This document shows, in pieces, positions 1 through 10,363 of a DNA stretch of 22,635 nt. The notes below the pieces were generated by a model. It was not told the DNA's origin, ran no database searches, and saw only the letters and a list, made by a program, of their open reading frames with translations. The DNA lies in NCBI GenBank assembly GCA_010014835.2, contig JAAAKB020000009.1, forward strand, positions 83,676 to 106,310. Reading direction: 5' to 3'. The number at the start of each line of letters is the position of its first letter. Position 1 is the first letter of the stretch. The position numbers and the translations under genes are program-made. This DNA is from Apostichopus leukothele. Lineage: Eukaryota; Echinodermata; Holothuroidea; Aspidochirotida; Stichopodidae.

Positions 1-993
1 AGATAGGTGAGTACAAATGGAACTGGCATTCATATCCATTTATATCAGAGAGTGCAAAGAATGTAAACTGTGTGATAAAAGAACACTGTTCTTCCATATC
101 ACATAATGTAATTCAAATGCTGCACGCTGGGTGCTATAGTCTACAAGCGCAGGCAACACTGCAAACGAGTATAATAAACATCTTATATATATATTATATA
201 CACATACATTTGATGTTGTAAACAGCAGCACACACCAACTATATCTACCAATGACAAGTACAGGCAAGTACAGCATGGAAGGAGTGTCTCGCATGAGAAC
301 TGGGAAAAGGGGACAGGGTGAGAAAAGGAGAGAGCGAATAATGTGATGATTGCGACATTTGCATGTAGATATGCATGAAGATTGAGACGCATCAGGGGTA
401 TGGTACTGCACATGCTACTTACAGTCATTCGTATTCAGTACGACATCGATAAACATACTGAATGATATGTTCAATACAATTATTGATCAAATTAATAATA
501 TAAACTCCTTCACTTTCCCTAAACTCTTTTCACTGACATACAAGCAACTGCTGCTTTAAAGAAGTGAAACATGCAAACTTTTTCCCAAGTTATAGTTCTT
601 TAAGATGAATTGCTTTCGTGAGTTTCACATGTTGTCATCTGCTGACATCCATTGAGCTTTGATCCTACCAAAAACATTGAGAACATTACACTGACTATAT
701 GGACAAACTGCAGTACATGTCCACTGAGATGTTAACTGACAAAGTTTTTAGGTTTTGAACTCTGTTGACCCAAATTGACCTTGACCTCTCCCAAAAACTT
801 GTAGCAAAATCAATAGGAACCTAACAATACTCATTTATTTTACTGGAACTGGGGAGCCACATGTTATATATGACATCTGGCAACAATCCCCTTCTTGAAA
901 TGTTGTGTTTACAATATAGAGCATTAAGCACACACATACAGGCTTTGCTGCTAAGGCTATATGCCTAAGGCAAGTTACCACAAAAAGGAAGCC

Positions 994-1013
994 ATATATA
1001 TATATATATATAT
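994..1013. repeat. (TA)n microsatellite
   Basis: About ten TA units in a row in otherwise non-coding AT-rich DNA. A second, interrupted AT tract lies at 1391-1415. Confidence 0.95.
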
Positions 1014-1044
1014 CTGTGTGTAAAGCAAAAGAGGGAAGTAGGTA

Positions 1045-1068
1045 GGGGAGGTGGGAGGGGGGATGGGG
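1045..1068 (+). other. G-quadruplex-capable tract
   Basis: G-runs at 1045-1048, 1053-1055, 1057-1062 and 1065-1068, separated by one to four bases, meet the usual four-run pattern. The G-rich strand is the template strand for the KAT6 direction. Confidence 0.55.
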
Positions 1069-2107
1069 AGGAGGACATGGCTGGGATAATAGCCAATGAA
1101 AAACTGTGATACAACATCGATAGAAATATGAAAAGCATCCAAACAATAAGAACTACTACACATTAAGAATTCACGATGCATGCCACAAATATGAAATGTA
1201 CAAAGGCAAAGGCTTAGTAGAATCGATGGTATCTTTTCTATAAGATGCCAGAAAGGGTGGTTAACCTTTAAAAGGAGAGACATATTAAAGTAACCCTAAT
1301 AAAAGGCAGCTGCCACTTGCAATTGATTTCATTGGATTTAAAGTCCTCAAGTTAGAACCTTCAAGTCAAATGGGAAAGAAAGTGATTAAAAATATATACA
1401 TATATATATATATATGTATCACAACTCTAGGCAAAACCTGAGCTGGGATCAAAATCTGTAAGAGGCAAATATATACCTTTCAGAGAAATCTATCACTAAA
1501 ATGCAAAATCAGAGAAGCAAATGGACATGACATTAAACAAACCAATGTCAAAAGGTATAAGAAAAACTTATCCACCCAACAAAAAAAGGGCCAAATTTGA
1601 TAAAGTGCTAACATTTCTACATGTGTATAGAACTGGGAAAGTAGACATCCAAAATATAGAGGAATTACATGCATATACTTGTACAACACAAGACATTTCA
1701 GAGTCAGAAACAACTTAACCTGTTGGATTTCTAAAATCTGGGCATTGTAAAGCAATTCCACTCAAAACACTATAAACACAAGGTTAAAAACAAAACAGCT
1801 AATGCTGAAATACCTACAGAGCCATTTCTTGGAATTCCCGATCATTTTCGAGACAAGTTCGTAAAGTATTATTACTTCTCTTGTATATGTTTTTATATCT
1901 TCTGGCTTTATAACAGCTAGTTGACGTTGCATTATTAACAATTTTCAAACAATAACTGTGCACATCAAAACCAGAGTCTGATATATGTACAGTGCATTAG
2001 AATGACTGATGTTTTTTGACCTCTCTCGTATCTATTTAATATTCATATTTATTGAATATTCATATCTGCGGTAACCTCAAGTCGGTAATACTGTGACTGT
2101 AGGCTAG

Positions 2108-2359
2108 CCATCAGAAGGCAACTGGGAGGGATCAATTAGGACAGGGATAATCTGCACTATAAATGGAAAACACAGTACAGTGCTGTGCTGCTTTCAGCCC
2201 ACGCCTCTAAAACTACTCGATATGGCGGAAAAGTTTCTGGCCAGAACAAATTCAGATCTGATGTATCCTTTCCCCGTCAAATGTGTTGAGAGCAACAATG
2301 AACTGCTCTCTCCACTAGAGACGTTCAATGTGGTGACATTTTGGGTCGATAGTGCATGA
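2108..2359 (+). other. Small unrecognised open frame behind a TATA-like box
   Basis: The plus frame is open from 2108 to a stop at 2357-2359. It contains an ATG at 2222 in fair context (GATATGG) that starts a 45-residue peptide beginning MAEKFLARTNSDLMYPFPVK. TATAAATG at 2158-2165 lies 64 bp upstream of the ATG, a reasonable promoter distance. CTGCTTTCAG (2188-2197) could instead be a splice acceptor. I recognise no family and see no good donor, so this may be chance. Confidence 0.2.
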
Positions 2360-3475
2360 CATCTGATCCGCCAAAACTGCGCCAACGGATGCAGGACGGG
2401 ACATTTGAACTTTTCAAAACAAACACACATACGAACATGCATTTCTTACATCTACACCATTTCATGCATTCGTAACAATTTTCGTTTTTTTTTTTTTTCT
2501 TGCCTTCACATTTTAGTACAGGAAACACAAACACCAAATAAATTGCTAAGTACCCCTAATTTGACTACTCACCAAGCTATCATTAATCATCTAAGAAGAG
2601 AGAGAAGGATGTAAAATGGAGACTTTCATTGATCAAAAGCAAACGTTAATTGCCCATTCTGAACTGTTCATGTTACAACCTTGATGACAAAACTGGTTTT
2701 TGGAAAGGATGCCGTGTAGATGTAGGTAAAAACTTTTACGTAAAGCCAAAGAGATTGGCTGTGTGTGCGTGTGAGCTCGGCAGAGATTGGCTGTGTACAT
2801 CACACATAGCAATGTTACTGTAACCTGCGTTTTAACAGAGAATGTGACCTGCGATGTGTTAAACTGATTCGACTAGGGAATAGCGGTCGTATTTTCTAAA
2901 AAGTTTTGGCCATAACCTCTTCGGTAAAAGACGACAACTTTTTAGCATTTACATAATAACCTAACTAGCAGTGATAACCACTGTAAACGAGATGTATTAT
3001 GCCGATTAATCCAGAGTGACTTGACATCGGAAATGTAGAGGGTCTGTAAACTAGATACGTTGACTTACAATTTACCCATTTACATTCATTTGACTTGTAA
3101 AATTACTATATACACCCTCTGACAATTCTGCTTCACTATATAACACCTATTTTGAAATTTAAATCAACTGAATAATTAAAAGCATGTTGGCCTGCCCAAG
3201 GTGTGAATCCCGGGTATGTTGCAAATGCATTAATACTAAACAACCGTTTAAGTTCTCCAGCAAACAGATTACAAACGGGATATACTCTGTAGGAAATGGT
3301 GCACTATGCAGCACAAAGTGTGTACATTGCTATAATGATTCATGTAGAGCCCTTGCTTGGCTAAAATTATTGCTTGATATTCTAGTAGTATTTCTAACAC
3401 ATGTGCTTTTCTACGAAAGTATTTGCCATAACCATGAAAAGACATCTATCGCCCAATGAACCCTCTCACCTACCT

Positions 3476-3500
3476 CCCCACCCCCCACCCCTCCTTCCCC
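3476..3500 (-). other. G-quadruplex-capable tract
   Basis: C-runs at 3476-3479, 3481-3486, 3488-3491 and 3497-3500 on the plus strand give four G-runs on the minus strand, the sense strand for KAT6. It lies about 430 bp past the donor of the small KAT6 exon. Confidence 0.55.
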
Positions 3501-3929
3501 TCTTCCTAACTCCCAAGCTTCCCTTCACACCAATAATAATAAGTGTTTTTCTAAAAGCTTTTTGCCCTTTCAGAATTTTTTCTTTAAATTAACTATGCAT
3601 AATATCCCTCCGTCTGTAATTGCTGTTGAATTGAACAGCATTTTGGTTTTTGGAAATGTAAATGTGTTGGATTCCCTTGAAAAATTTATGTCAGAAAACT
3701 CTAAGACATCTTAGAAATTTAACAGAGTCTGACAAGAGGAGAAAAACATTGCAATGCTTCATTGATTTGAAAAAGAATGATGGAAAGTATAAATATATTA
3801 GTCTGCGCTATGCTGTATTATTTGAGGGGGTTTTTCTACAGCTTTTGCATATTTTTTTTTTATGAGCTAACTTTGTTTTGCAAATGGTTAAATTTCTCAT
3901 TGTTTTTTTCCACACCATGATGATGTTAC

Positions 3930-4024
3930 CTCCATGACTTTGTCCTGAGCTGCCTTGAACATCTTCACATCTTCATCTGTGACTCCCAAAGGATGCCCAG
4001 ACTTGGTGGTGGTCGGTTTAACAA
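3930..4024 (-). CDS. KAT6A: KAT6 small exon preceding the MYST catalytic domain
   Basis: This exon is too short for a simple ORF search and was found by reading the minus strand. A pyrimidine-rich acceptor (TTTCTCTTCAG) precedes it and the donor is GAG|GTAACA. It begins with two bases that complete a codon with the single trailing base of the 9303-10363 exon (G+TT = Val), then encodes 31 residues ending in phase 0. The peptide includes HPLGVTDEDVKMFKAAQDKV. It resembles vertebrate KAT6A just before the catalytic domain ([20 protein letters not shown]) and the same region of other KAT6 proteins. The agreement of phase, position and sequence makes the assignment firm despite the length. The MYST zinc finger and acetyl-CoA-binding exons should follow at lower coordinates; I find none between 1 and 3929, so they probably lie outside the window. 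Confidence 0.82.
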
Positions 4025-4196
4025 CTGAAGAGAAAGAGAAACGTGCACAGGAAACAGGGTTATGTCGTGATACTGCATGCCGTTTATCGCTATCAGAACC
4101 AATCTAATACAAAGACAGCTTCAAAGGTTACGTTCAGCTTAAAGTAAATCGTTGCTCTTCATTACTCCTACTCGTACCAAGGACAATTCTACTTTT

Positions 4197-4294
4197 ATTC
4201 CTGCTGTTTAATTCTTACTCATGCTGTTGTACTTATACTGATGCTGTTGTACTGATACTCATGCTGTTGTACTCATACTCGTGCTGTTGTACTC
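4197..4294. repeat. 20-bp minisatellite, interrupted by the LINE
   Basis: The unit ATGCTGTTGTACTCATACTC repeats with exact 20-bp spacing starting at 4221, 4241, 4261 and 4281. A degenerate copy lies upstream from about 4197. The pattern resumes after the LINE fragment at 4648-4663 (CTGTTGTACTCCTAC). It lies in the KAT6 intron just upstream, in gene direction, of the 3930-4024 exon. Confidence 0.85.
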
Positions 4295-4647
4295 TTAATA
4301 ATAATAATACAGTTGTTATAAAGCGCAACACACAACAAAGTCTTGATGCACTGTACACAAAACAAACATGTACACAAAATATAACACACTACAACCATGA
4401 AAACATATGAGTCTTGAGTAAAGTTTTAAAGTTATTAACATACTGAGCGCATTTGACATGCTCTGGGAGACTATTCCAAAGAAAAGCCGAAGCATATTGA
4501 AAGGAACGTTGGCCGAATGATTTTGTGGATACCGGGTGTGATACCAGTAATGACTTTGTACTAGACCTTAGACGGCACGCTGGAGTGCAGTTTTGCACAA
4601 GACAACTCAAATAACAAGGAGCGATGCCATGAATAAATTGACTAATT
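4295..4647 (-). mobile_element. 5'-truncated non-LTR retrotransposon (LINE, CR1/L2-like tail)
   Basis: The minus strand encodes the C-terminal end of a LINE ORF2. It reads RISQFIHGIAPCYLSCLVQN, continues through SFGQRSFQYASAFLWNSLPE and FKTLLKTHMF, and stops at about 4389. The HGxAPxYLS and R-S-F-x-x-A-x-x-LWNSLP-x-x-(F)-K-x-x-LK patterns are typical of CR1/L2/Rex-like elements. After the stop comes a short 3' UTR ending GCGCTTTATAACAAC and a TTA-repeat tail (4295-4308 on the plus strand reads TTAATAATAATAAT), as in this group. The element is cut at its 5' end, as incomplete reverse transcription produces. The 11-bp sequence CTGTTGTACTC occurs at both ends (4284-4294 and 4648-4658) and may be the target duplication. 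The insertion interrupts a 20-bp minisatellite with the same sequence, so the duplication cannot be proven. Confidence 0.82.
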
Positions 4648-5217
4648 CTGTTGTACTCCTACTACACAAGCTTCTACTATAAAGAACATCTATTTTGATA
4701 GCATTCTTATAGGCTTACAGGTATTATTAATTATTGATACTGATTGGGAAACGTAACTGAATTTCTCAACCTTGTACACGAATGATGCAAACAAGTAAGA
4801 ATACAGGATTCCCCTTTACCGAAAGGGATTTTTCTGTCTTGTGTCAAGGTCATTGTTTGGCTAGTGGGTTTAATGTCTATATTTTTCCCCTTTTTGTTTC
4901 TGTTCATATCTTCATGATCAGGTTAAAGAAACAGTGTCATGGCTGGAAATAAAAAAAGTACCAAACAACTATGAAAATGTTGAAGGCATTTGTGACTGGC
5001 GACTCTTATCAAATATCCACCAAAGTTAACATACAGTAATTTGTTAATAGTTCAAGAACCAGTAGTACAGTATGTAATGTTGTGTTTATTTTACCTTTTG
5101 TGTTAGACCTGCAGACTTGTACATCAGGCAATATCATCACCCAGAATAACATTTAGATTGTTACAGCTGGTAACATTACATGAACAATGACCCATTGCAT
5201 GTGCTTATCGCTTAAGG

Positions 5218-5581
5218 CAGAGGTTCCCTAACTGGGGTGCATGAAGCCCCAGGGGGTGCGTGAGTCCATCCCAGGGGGTTCATGAGACGTTTCTGAAAGT
5301 CAAAACTAGAGTACTTTTTGTTGAACTAAAATCTGATATATCATATAATTAGTAATGTCGACAAACTATCAACAAACTCTTTTTGCGTTCCATACGCATA
5401 TGTTGGCATAGTAATACCATACCGTGCATGTGATAAATAACTGTATTATGAAACAGACACAGGCTGTTATGCGTATTATAGTTTAATAATGACTCAGATC
5501 TTGTCTTGAAAAGTTAGGGGTCCGTGGACAACTCTGATATCCACAGGGGGTTCGTGGGGGGATAATGTTAGGGAAACCCTG
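5218..5581. mobile_element. Non-autonomous hAT-like MITE, 364 bp
   Basis: The ends are inverted: CAGAGGTTCCCTAAC at the left, and CAGGGTTTCCCTAAC as the reverse complement of the right end (13 of 15 identical). The 8-bp sequence GCTTAAGG flanks it directly on both sides (5210-5217 and 5582-5589). A CAG...CTG terminus with an 8-bp target duplication is the hallmark of the hAT superfamily. The interior has no coding sequence and is rich in short GGGGGTTC-type motifs near each end. The intact flanking duplication and near-matching ends suggest it is not ancient. It lies in the KAT6 intron between the central and small exons. Confidence 0.88.
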
Positions 5582-5589
5582 GCTTAAGG

Positions 5590-8479
5590 GATACTTTCAG
5601 GCACAGAATTAATTTGTCTATGTTGTAGACCCTTAAAGAGACACTGTTTACCAGTGCAGGCTATTCTTCTGTATCACTTTTCAATTTTCAGAAATGATGC
5701 TCTGATATTAAAAACATCTGAGGCTATTAAGGTAAAGTTTACTGGAATATGTTTTTGTCCAACAACATAGACCATATTAGGTTCCACTGATGCAAGACAA
5801 TACTCGAAAGGAAACCATGACACCTTTATGGCCACAAAATTACATGTTTATAATGCATTCCTAATACAAATGGTGTTGAGGGCAATCCAAGGGTACTCTG
5901 TTGTTTATAAGAAGACAATAAAACATATTTGCATGAGTCATTTAGAATTTACATAACAATGGATTCACGTTAACATAAATTTAGGCCTGCACTGAGGAAC
6001 TGACATCATTACCAATTTAGCCAATAAGGGATCATTCCAACGGTTAAGCATAGCTTAAAGTTATCACCAAAAAAAAAATAGCTACATGTATACATATAGA
6101 AACATGACTATCACTCAAATTTTGATCCGACTATTTTTGCTTTTTGACTTTCACATTTACATCAACACTCAACTTCTGCCAAAAGTCATCCTTTTAATAC
6201 ATACAATGAATACACTAACGAGAGTATCAAGCTTAATGAGAATCGGGAAGAGGCTTTAATGGGACTCCCATTGTCTGATATGACTAAAATGCAACCTACA
6301 TAATGTTTAATTACTCTTCGAGGCCAACCGTTCCGTCGTCGACGACGGATGAAACAAAAATCTCGCTAACTCTCATAATTTTAAACTGTCTCGCTACCTG
6401 ACAAAGGGCTCGGCATTTAATGAGCACGATGAGCAAATAATGTGCGCGGTGACAATTCAAGTTGATACTTTATACATTTCATACAAAAGCTATTAGCTTG
6501 AACAGAGCAAGCTTGTCCTGTAAACAACTCAATTACTTAGTCTGGAGGGGCTTGAAAAATCTTATAATGGAAGAAGTTGTCAGCCATAGACAGCTTGTGC
6601 TAAAGGCTGAAGATATGGTAAAGAAAGAGCGTTAGCATATATTCCTTCCTACGGTGATCACAAAATTGTTTGCTAGGTTCAATTCAGTCTTCATCTATCA
6701 GTTATTCTATAATCTTTTTTTATTTTTTTATTCTTTTGCAGACAGACACAATTATGCTTAAACTGGACAACATTAAACAAAGTGAAATTACAGTCTGGAG
6801 AAAAAGCATGTTTGTGTACAGTGAAGAGACGCATGTTAAGAAATTTGCACCACTACATTCAATGATGAGTGGAGTGGCTAAAAACAAAAGATGCATTTGA
6901 GGAATGTTAAGGATAAAATACTATATTAGCACCTTTCCCTCTTTATTTACTCTTTCTGTTTTGTTACAATATTTAGAATTCCAGCTCATGTTTAAATTTT
7001 GCTACACTGTGGTTGGCAAAGCTTAGTGATCTAAATTTAGAGACCAACATATGTTTAATAAGCAATTACTTTTCGATAGTTGTGTATATTGCCTCAATCG
7101 ACACGGGGGACTTCCTCTATCAGTTAATAACCCCGTCAGTTGTGTTTCATTTAGACTGGGATTTTCCTCTTCGTTCAGAAACCATAGTTGCTGCTAAGTA
7201 ACTCCCTACAGGTGTTTTTGGACCTTTTTCAACTGCAGTACATTAAATTCCGAAATGGGAAGTAAATTTTTTTTGTGTCTTAAGAGAAAACACACTTTTA
7301 AGACCCACTCTGTTTGCAAATTATCTGTGGCTCCCGTTTTGTAATACTTTTTCTCAATGTCCATAAGTAGAAGGAGAAGAATATATACTTCCAAATATGT
7401 GCTACACAGAAAGGAAAAAAAACAGTTGTCTTGGCTTTCTACACTTTCTGGTTTTCGTTGTTGTTGTATCTTTTGCGGCATCCGTGACATGATGTCAAAG
7501 GTCATGTGAGAGATGGTGATTTTGTCAATCATTACATCCTGTATAAGGATATTAAACCGTTCAGACTTGTTTTTCACGTCCCCTGGTGAGTAAACAGCGT
7601 TTACCAACCTCAGAAGACAGCTCTTAATGTTTATCATCCTGAGCAATCTGATGTGTGGAATGTGCCGAAACAGCTAGCAGCTTAATATGCGTCACCTTTA
7701 TTCAGCAAAATCCACAAAGTTAAACAACTTTCAAGTCCAACTTTAACAATTTTAACAAAAAGACCATTTTATGATGGCTAAAAAAAAAATAATTAAAATT
7801 GGAACTACTACTGAATGAGAAAGAAAAACAATTTCAGGGTTTCAATCCACAACAGATTCAAATACTGGTGTTTTATTTTTGTCACTTTATCGTAAGACAC
7901 GCTACTCACTATTAACGTTAGATTTATTCGTGTAAAATTCTTGTTTTTTCCTGAGAGGTCTTGTGTGATTTTCACTCAAAAGTTATGCTGGAAGCAGTGG
8001 TTTACATAAATCACCATTCATATCTTAGATTTATACATGATGCTCTATCAACCTATTACACACATCCATAACACATCAGCGTCAAAACAAGAAGATAAAG
8101 AAGAAAGGGTTGCAGACAGTTGTTAACAATTACAAACTCCTGTCAAAATCATCCCTTGCTAACGGAAACAAGACAAGCCCCTCCCCCCCCAAAAAAAATG
8201 GCTAAGTGCCTTGATTGTTTTGAATAATATGTCAAACCACCAACCCTATGTAGATGGCTGCAATTAACTTGAATATTGATGTGAGATTTTGTTTGACATC
8301 TGAAACAATCTCACAACCAGCTTAAGGGAATATTATTAGAAAAGAATTTGGAGGGGACCTAAACATCAGATGCACTGGTGTATTAAGGAGAGGACTTAAT
8401 CATGGTACTTCCTGAATCGAGTCTGACATCTTAAATGGCTTGAGTATGGCGGTATCAATAACCCTAATGTATTGCTTAC
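5590..8479. other. Non-coding stretch of the KAT6 intron
   Basis: This is AT-rich sequence without convincing exons. The palindrome at 6332-6349 is the only structured element I noted. A good plus-strand acceptor-like tract (TTTTTTATTCTTTTGCAG, ending 6740) is followed by about 50 open codons, but nothing supports a gene there. Confidence 0.55.
6332..6349. repeat. 18-bp CpG-rich perfect palindrome
   Basis: TCCGTCGTCGACGACGGA is its own reverse complement and holds four CpG in an AT-rich, CpG-poor intron. It lies within a stretch (about 6230-6500) carrying several TAAT cores (TTTAATTACT, CATTTAATGAGC), as in homeodomain-bound enhancers. A regulatory role is inference. Confidence 0.6.
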
Positions 8480-8724
8480 ATCTCCTCCAAAGTGCAAGCT
8501 CTGAGAGGTCGCTCTGAGGCCCTCTTTCCTTTCCTCGCCGAAATCTCCGCCTCGCAATCGCTGGGCATGATGTCGCGTACGGTTGGATACCTTGGGGCAA
8601 TCTCTCTCTCTTTCGCGGGTAATGATCGAAAGCTTTCACCATCAACTCTCAGATCGACGGGAGGCCCTCGTCGATGAATATAGGCAATAATCTTGTCTGA
8701 TTGTTTCAAAACATAACACATTCT
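8480..8724 (-). other. Unidentified exon-like, CpG-rich block
   Basis: This stretch is clearly richer in G+C and CpG than its flanks. It can be read on the minus strand between an acceptor-like TCCTCTATAGCAG and a donor-like GAGAT|GTAAGC. The open frame includes SDKIIAYIHRRGPPVDLRVD and, further on, EREIAPRYPTVRDIMPSDCE with a basic tail; I recognise no family. It lies in the KAT6 intron between the central and small exons, but its phases (0 or 2 in, 2 out) do not fit the phase-1 junction those exons already form. A second minus frame and a plus frame are also open over most of it. It may be a coding exon of an unknown gene, an alternative cassette, an old transposon fragment or an unmethylated regulatory element. 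Confidence 0.3.
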
Positions 8725-8889
8725 CTGCTATAGAGGAAGTTTTGACATCTATTATGACTCAGCGTCATCCATTATAGGAGGAAGATTTAAGGCGGCTGTT
8801 AGACTTACGGGAGAGGAATGCATAGAGGTAGTTCTCTTTTTGTCTAGATATGACTGAACTGGTGCCTCGTGACCTTGCTTTTAAAGTAT

Positions 8890-8905
8890 CACACACACAC
8901 ACACA
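8890..8905. repeat. (CA)n microsatellite
   Basis: Eight CA units beside an A-rich tract. A short GACA run lies nearby at about 9020-9034. Confidence 0.9.
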
Positions 8906-9302
8906 AAAATAAAAAATAAAGTTCCTTTAAAGAAACTCCACGATACATTAATCTTGGGGGAAATTCCTTGATAGAAAGGTATACATTTTCATTGTTTTTA
9001 AACCTATTCTGGATTAATAAGACAGACAGACAGACTCAGAAATAATAAATAGGCCAAATGATGCCCAATCTAGAACAAACACGATTCAAGTCCTTCATAA
9101 CGGGGACAGGGTTCAAATATGTTTGGTTAGATTTTCCCGTCGAGAGGAATGACGGCAACTGCAGTTGGGGAAATAACGATCAAATCCGGTCTTAAAATCA
9201 GAGATTTCGAACACCTCCGTTGGGTTCACACATCTTACACGAGCTTAGGTTCATTTATCGATCATCTCTAAAAAAAGTAAAAATAAAAGAAATATAACTC
9301 AC

Positions 9303-10363
9303 CTGGTTCCGGAGAGGCGACTTTGAGAGGAAGAGGGAGAACTTCTGCCACAAGTTTCTTCTTCTTTTTCTTCTTCATTTCTTCGTCCTTCTTCAGTTTC
9401 TTCAACTTCTTCTCCTTCAGTTTAAGTTTCTTTAATTTCTTCGCCTTCTCCTTCATCTTCAGTTTCTTTTTCTTCCTCTTCTTCTCCATGTCTTTGGCTT
9501 TTCGGACCAAGCGGGACGCACTCGCCGAGAGCCCGCTGCGCGCCTTCTTGTTGGTGCTGGTCACCGATGGGTTGACCACGGTCTCTTCTTCCTCCACTTT
9601 CTCCTCTGTGGTATCGAGTACGGGAGACGGGACGGGAGGGGGAGACGATGGTGGAGAGGATGGCGGCTCCGGGGAGGACGCCGACATCTTCCTGGGCCTC
9701 TTTGGTGGCGCGTAAACAGGTGGGATACCGTACAGTCCTCGTTTGCGTGGCGACGAGGGCGCTGCATAGAGGTGCGACAGCCCGTCAAAGAGTCCTTTGA
9801 GTTGTGCATTACCGGTCCGCATCATTTGCGAGTGAGGAGACGATGAATTTGAATGGGAACGAGCATCGTCAGCTGCTGCTGCTGCCGGAGGGGCAAACCT
9901 TTGCACTATCGGCAGATTTTCTAATCGAATCGCTTTCCTAGCTCTAGCCACTTTGGATTCCTTGGGCTTAGGGAATGTATCTGTCTCATTGGCCTTGGTT
10001 TTGTCCTGCGGCTTATCGCTTATGGCAGGAGCGGATGACGGCAATGACGATGACGATGATGGTATCGGGTAGAAACCAAAGCTCGCTTGAGCAGAGCTGC
10101 GGGACTTCCGCTGGTTAGTAGGAGTGAAGAACCGTGAAAGACCGTCCACTAGACCCTTAGGCTTATTTGCTGGATTGCATATGGCGAGCGTACGCTCGTG
10201 GTCAAGAACCCCTTCGGGGTGTAGCGAGTTCTTGCCATTGTTTAGTGTCCTATTTGGGAGGGGGACCGATGCGAGATCTGTTAACTGCACATCTCTGTTG
10301 AAGTTTGCAACATGCTTGTTCCCTGAGATCTTCCGATTTACTCCTGGTCCTTTGGACGATAAT
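9303..10363 (-). CDS. KAT6A: KAT6 central exon: linker with KGL-DGL motif and lysine-rich tract
   Basis: The exon is bounded by a polypyrimidine acceptor (CTTCCCCCAAG|A) and a consensus donor (CCAG|GTGAGT). It carries one base to complete a codon, 353 whole codons and one trailing base. Exon residues 69-81 read KGLVDGLSRFFTP, nearly identical to the KGLIDGLTKFFTP linker between the PHD fingers and the MYST domain of vertebrate KAT6A. The exon opening (RLSSKGPG, with R completed across the splice) also resembles the vertebrate segment after the PHD fingers. Residues 189-200 repeat the motif as KGLFDGLSHLYA. The rest is disordered-looking: serine/proline runs, an alanine run, an acidic patch near 253-260, and a roughly 50-residue lysine-rich stretch at 288-337 that should act as nuclear localisation or nucleic-acid contact (inferred). 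Trailing phase 1 fits the small exon at 3930-4024. No catalytic residues are encoded here. Confidence 0.88.

Larger units (their letters stand above)
1..3929. other. Non-coding stretch, KAT6 intron or flank
   Basis: Apart from the repeats, G-rich tracts and weak small frame listed separately, I see only AT-rich DNA with short, overlapping, low-complexity open frames. A splice-aware look on the minus strand for the MYST zinc finger, or for the HTWYSSPYPQEY-type opening of the catalytic domain, found nothing. Confidence 0.6.

Noticed and set aside
3184-3225. tRNA-derived SINE suggested by GTGTGAATCCCGGG
   Set aside because: It only loosely resembles a B box; no A box, tail or flanking duplication was found.
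3184-3459. Cysteine-rich plus open frame starting MLACPRCESRVCCKC
   Set aside because: The cysteines suggest a zinc-binding domain at first sight, but the spacing fits no known finger, the pattern stops quickly, and no splice sites support it.
6670-6900. Plus-strand acceptor-like tract followed by an open frame
   Set aside because: The pyrimidine tract and CAG look good, but the peptide is unfamiliar, no partner exon is seen, and it lies within a KAT6 intron on the opposite strand.
7206-7646. 146-codon minus open frame
   Set aside because: It lacks family motifs and has low-complexity K/I/L composition expected of AT-rich DNA; no splice edges support it.
8480-8724. Assignment of the CpG-rich block as a KAT6 exon
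   Set aside because: The central exon and the 3930-4024 exon already join in phase; inserting this block would break the frame, and the peptide does not resemble KAT6.
9323-9715. Phenylalanine/serine-rich plus open frame
   Set aside because: It is the antisense shadow of the lysine-rich KAT6 exon.
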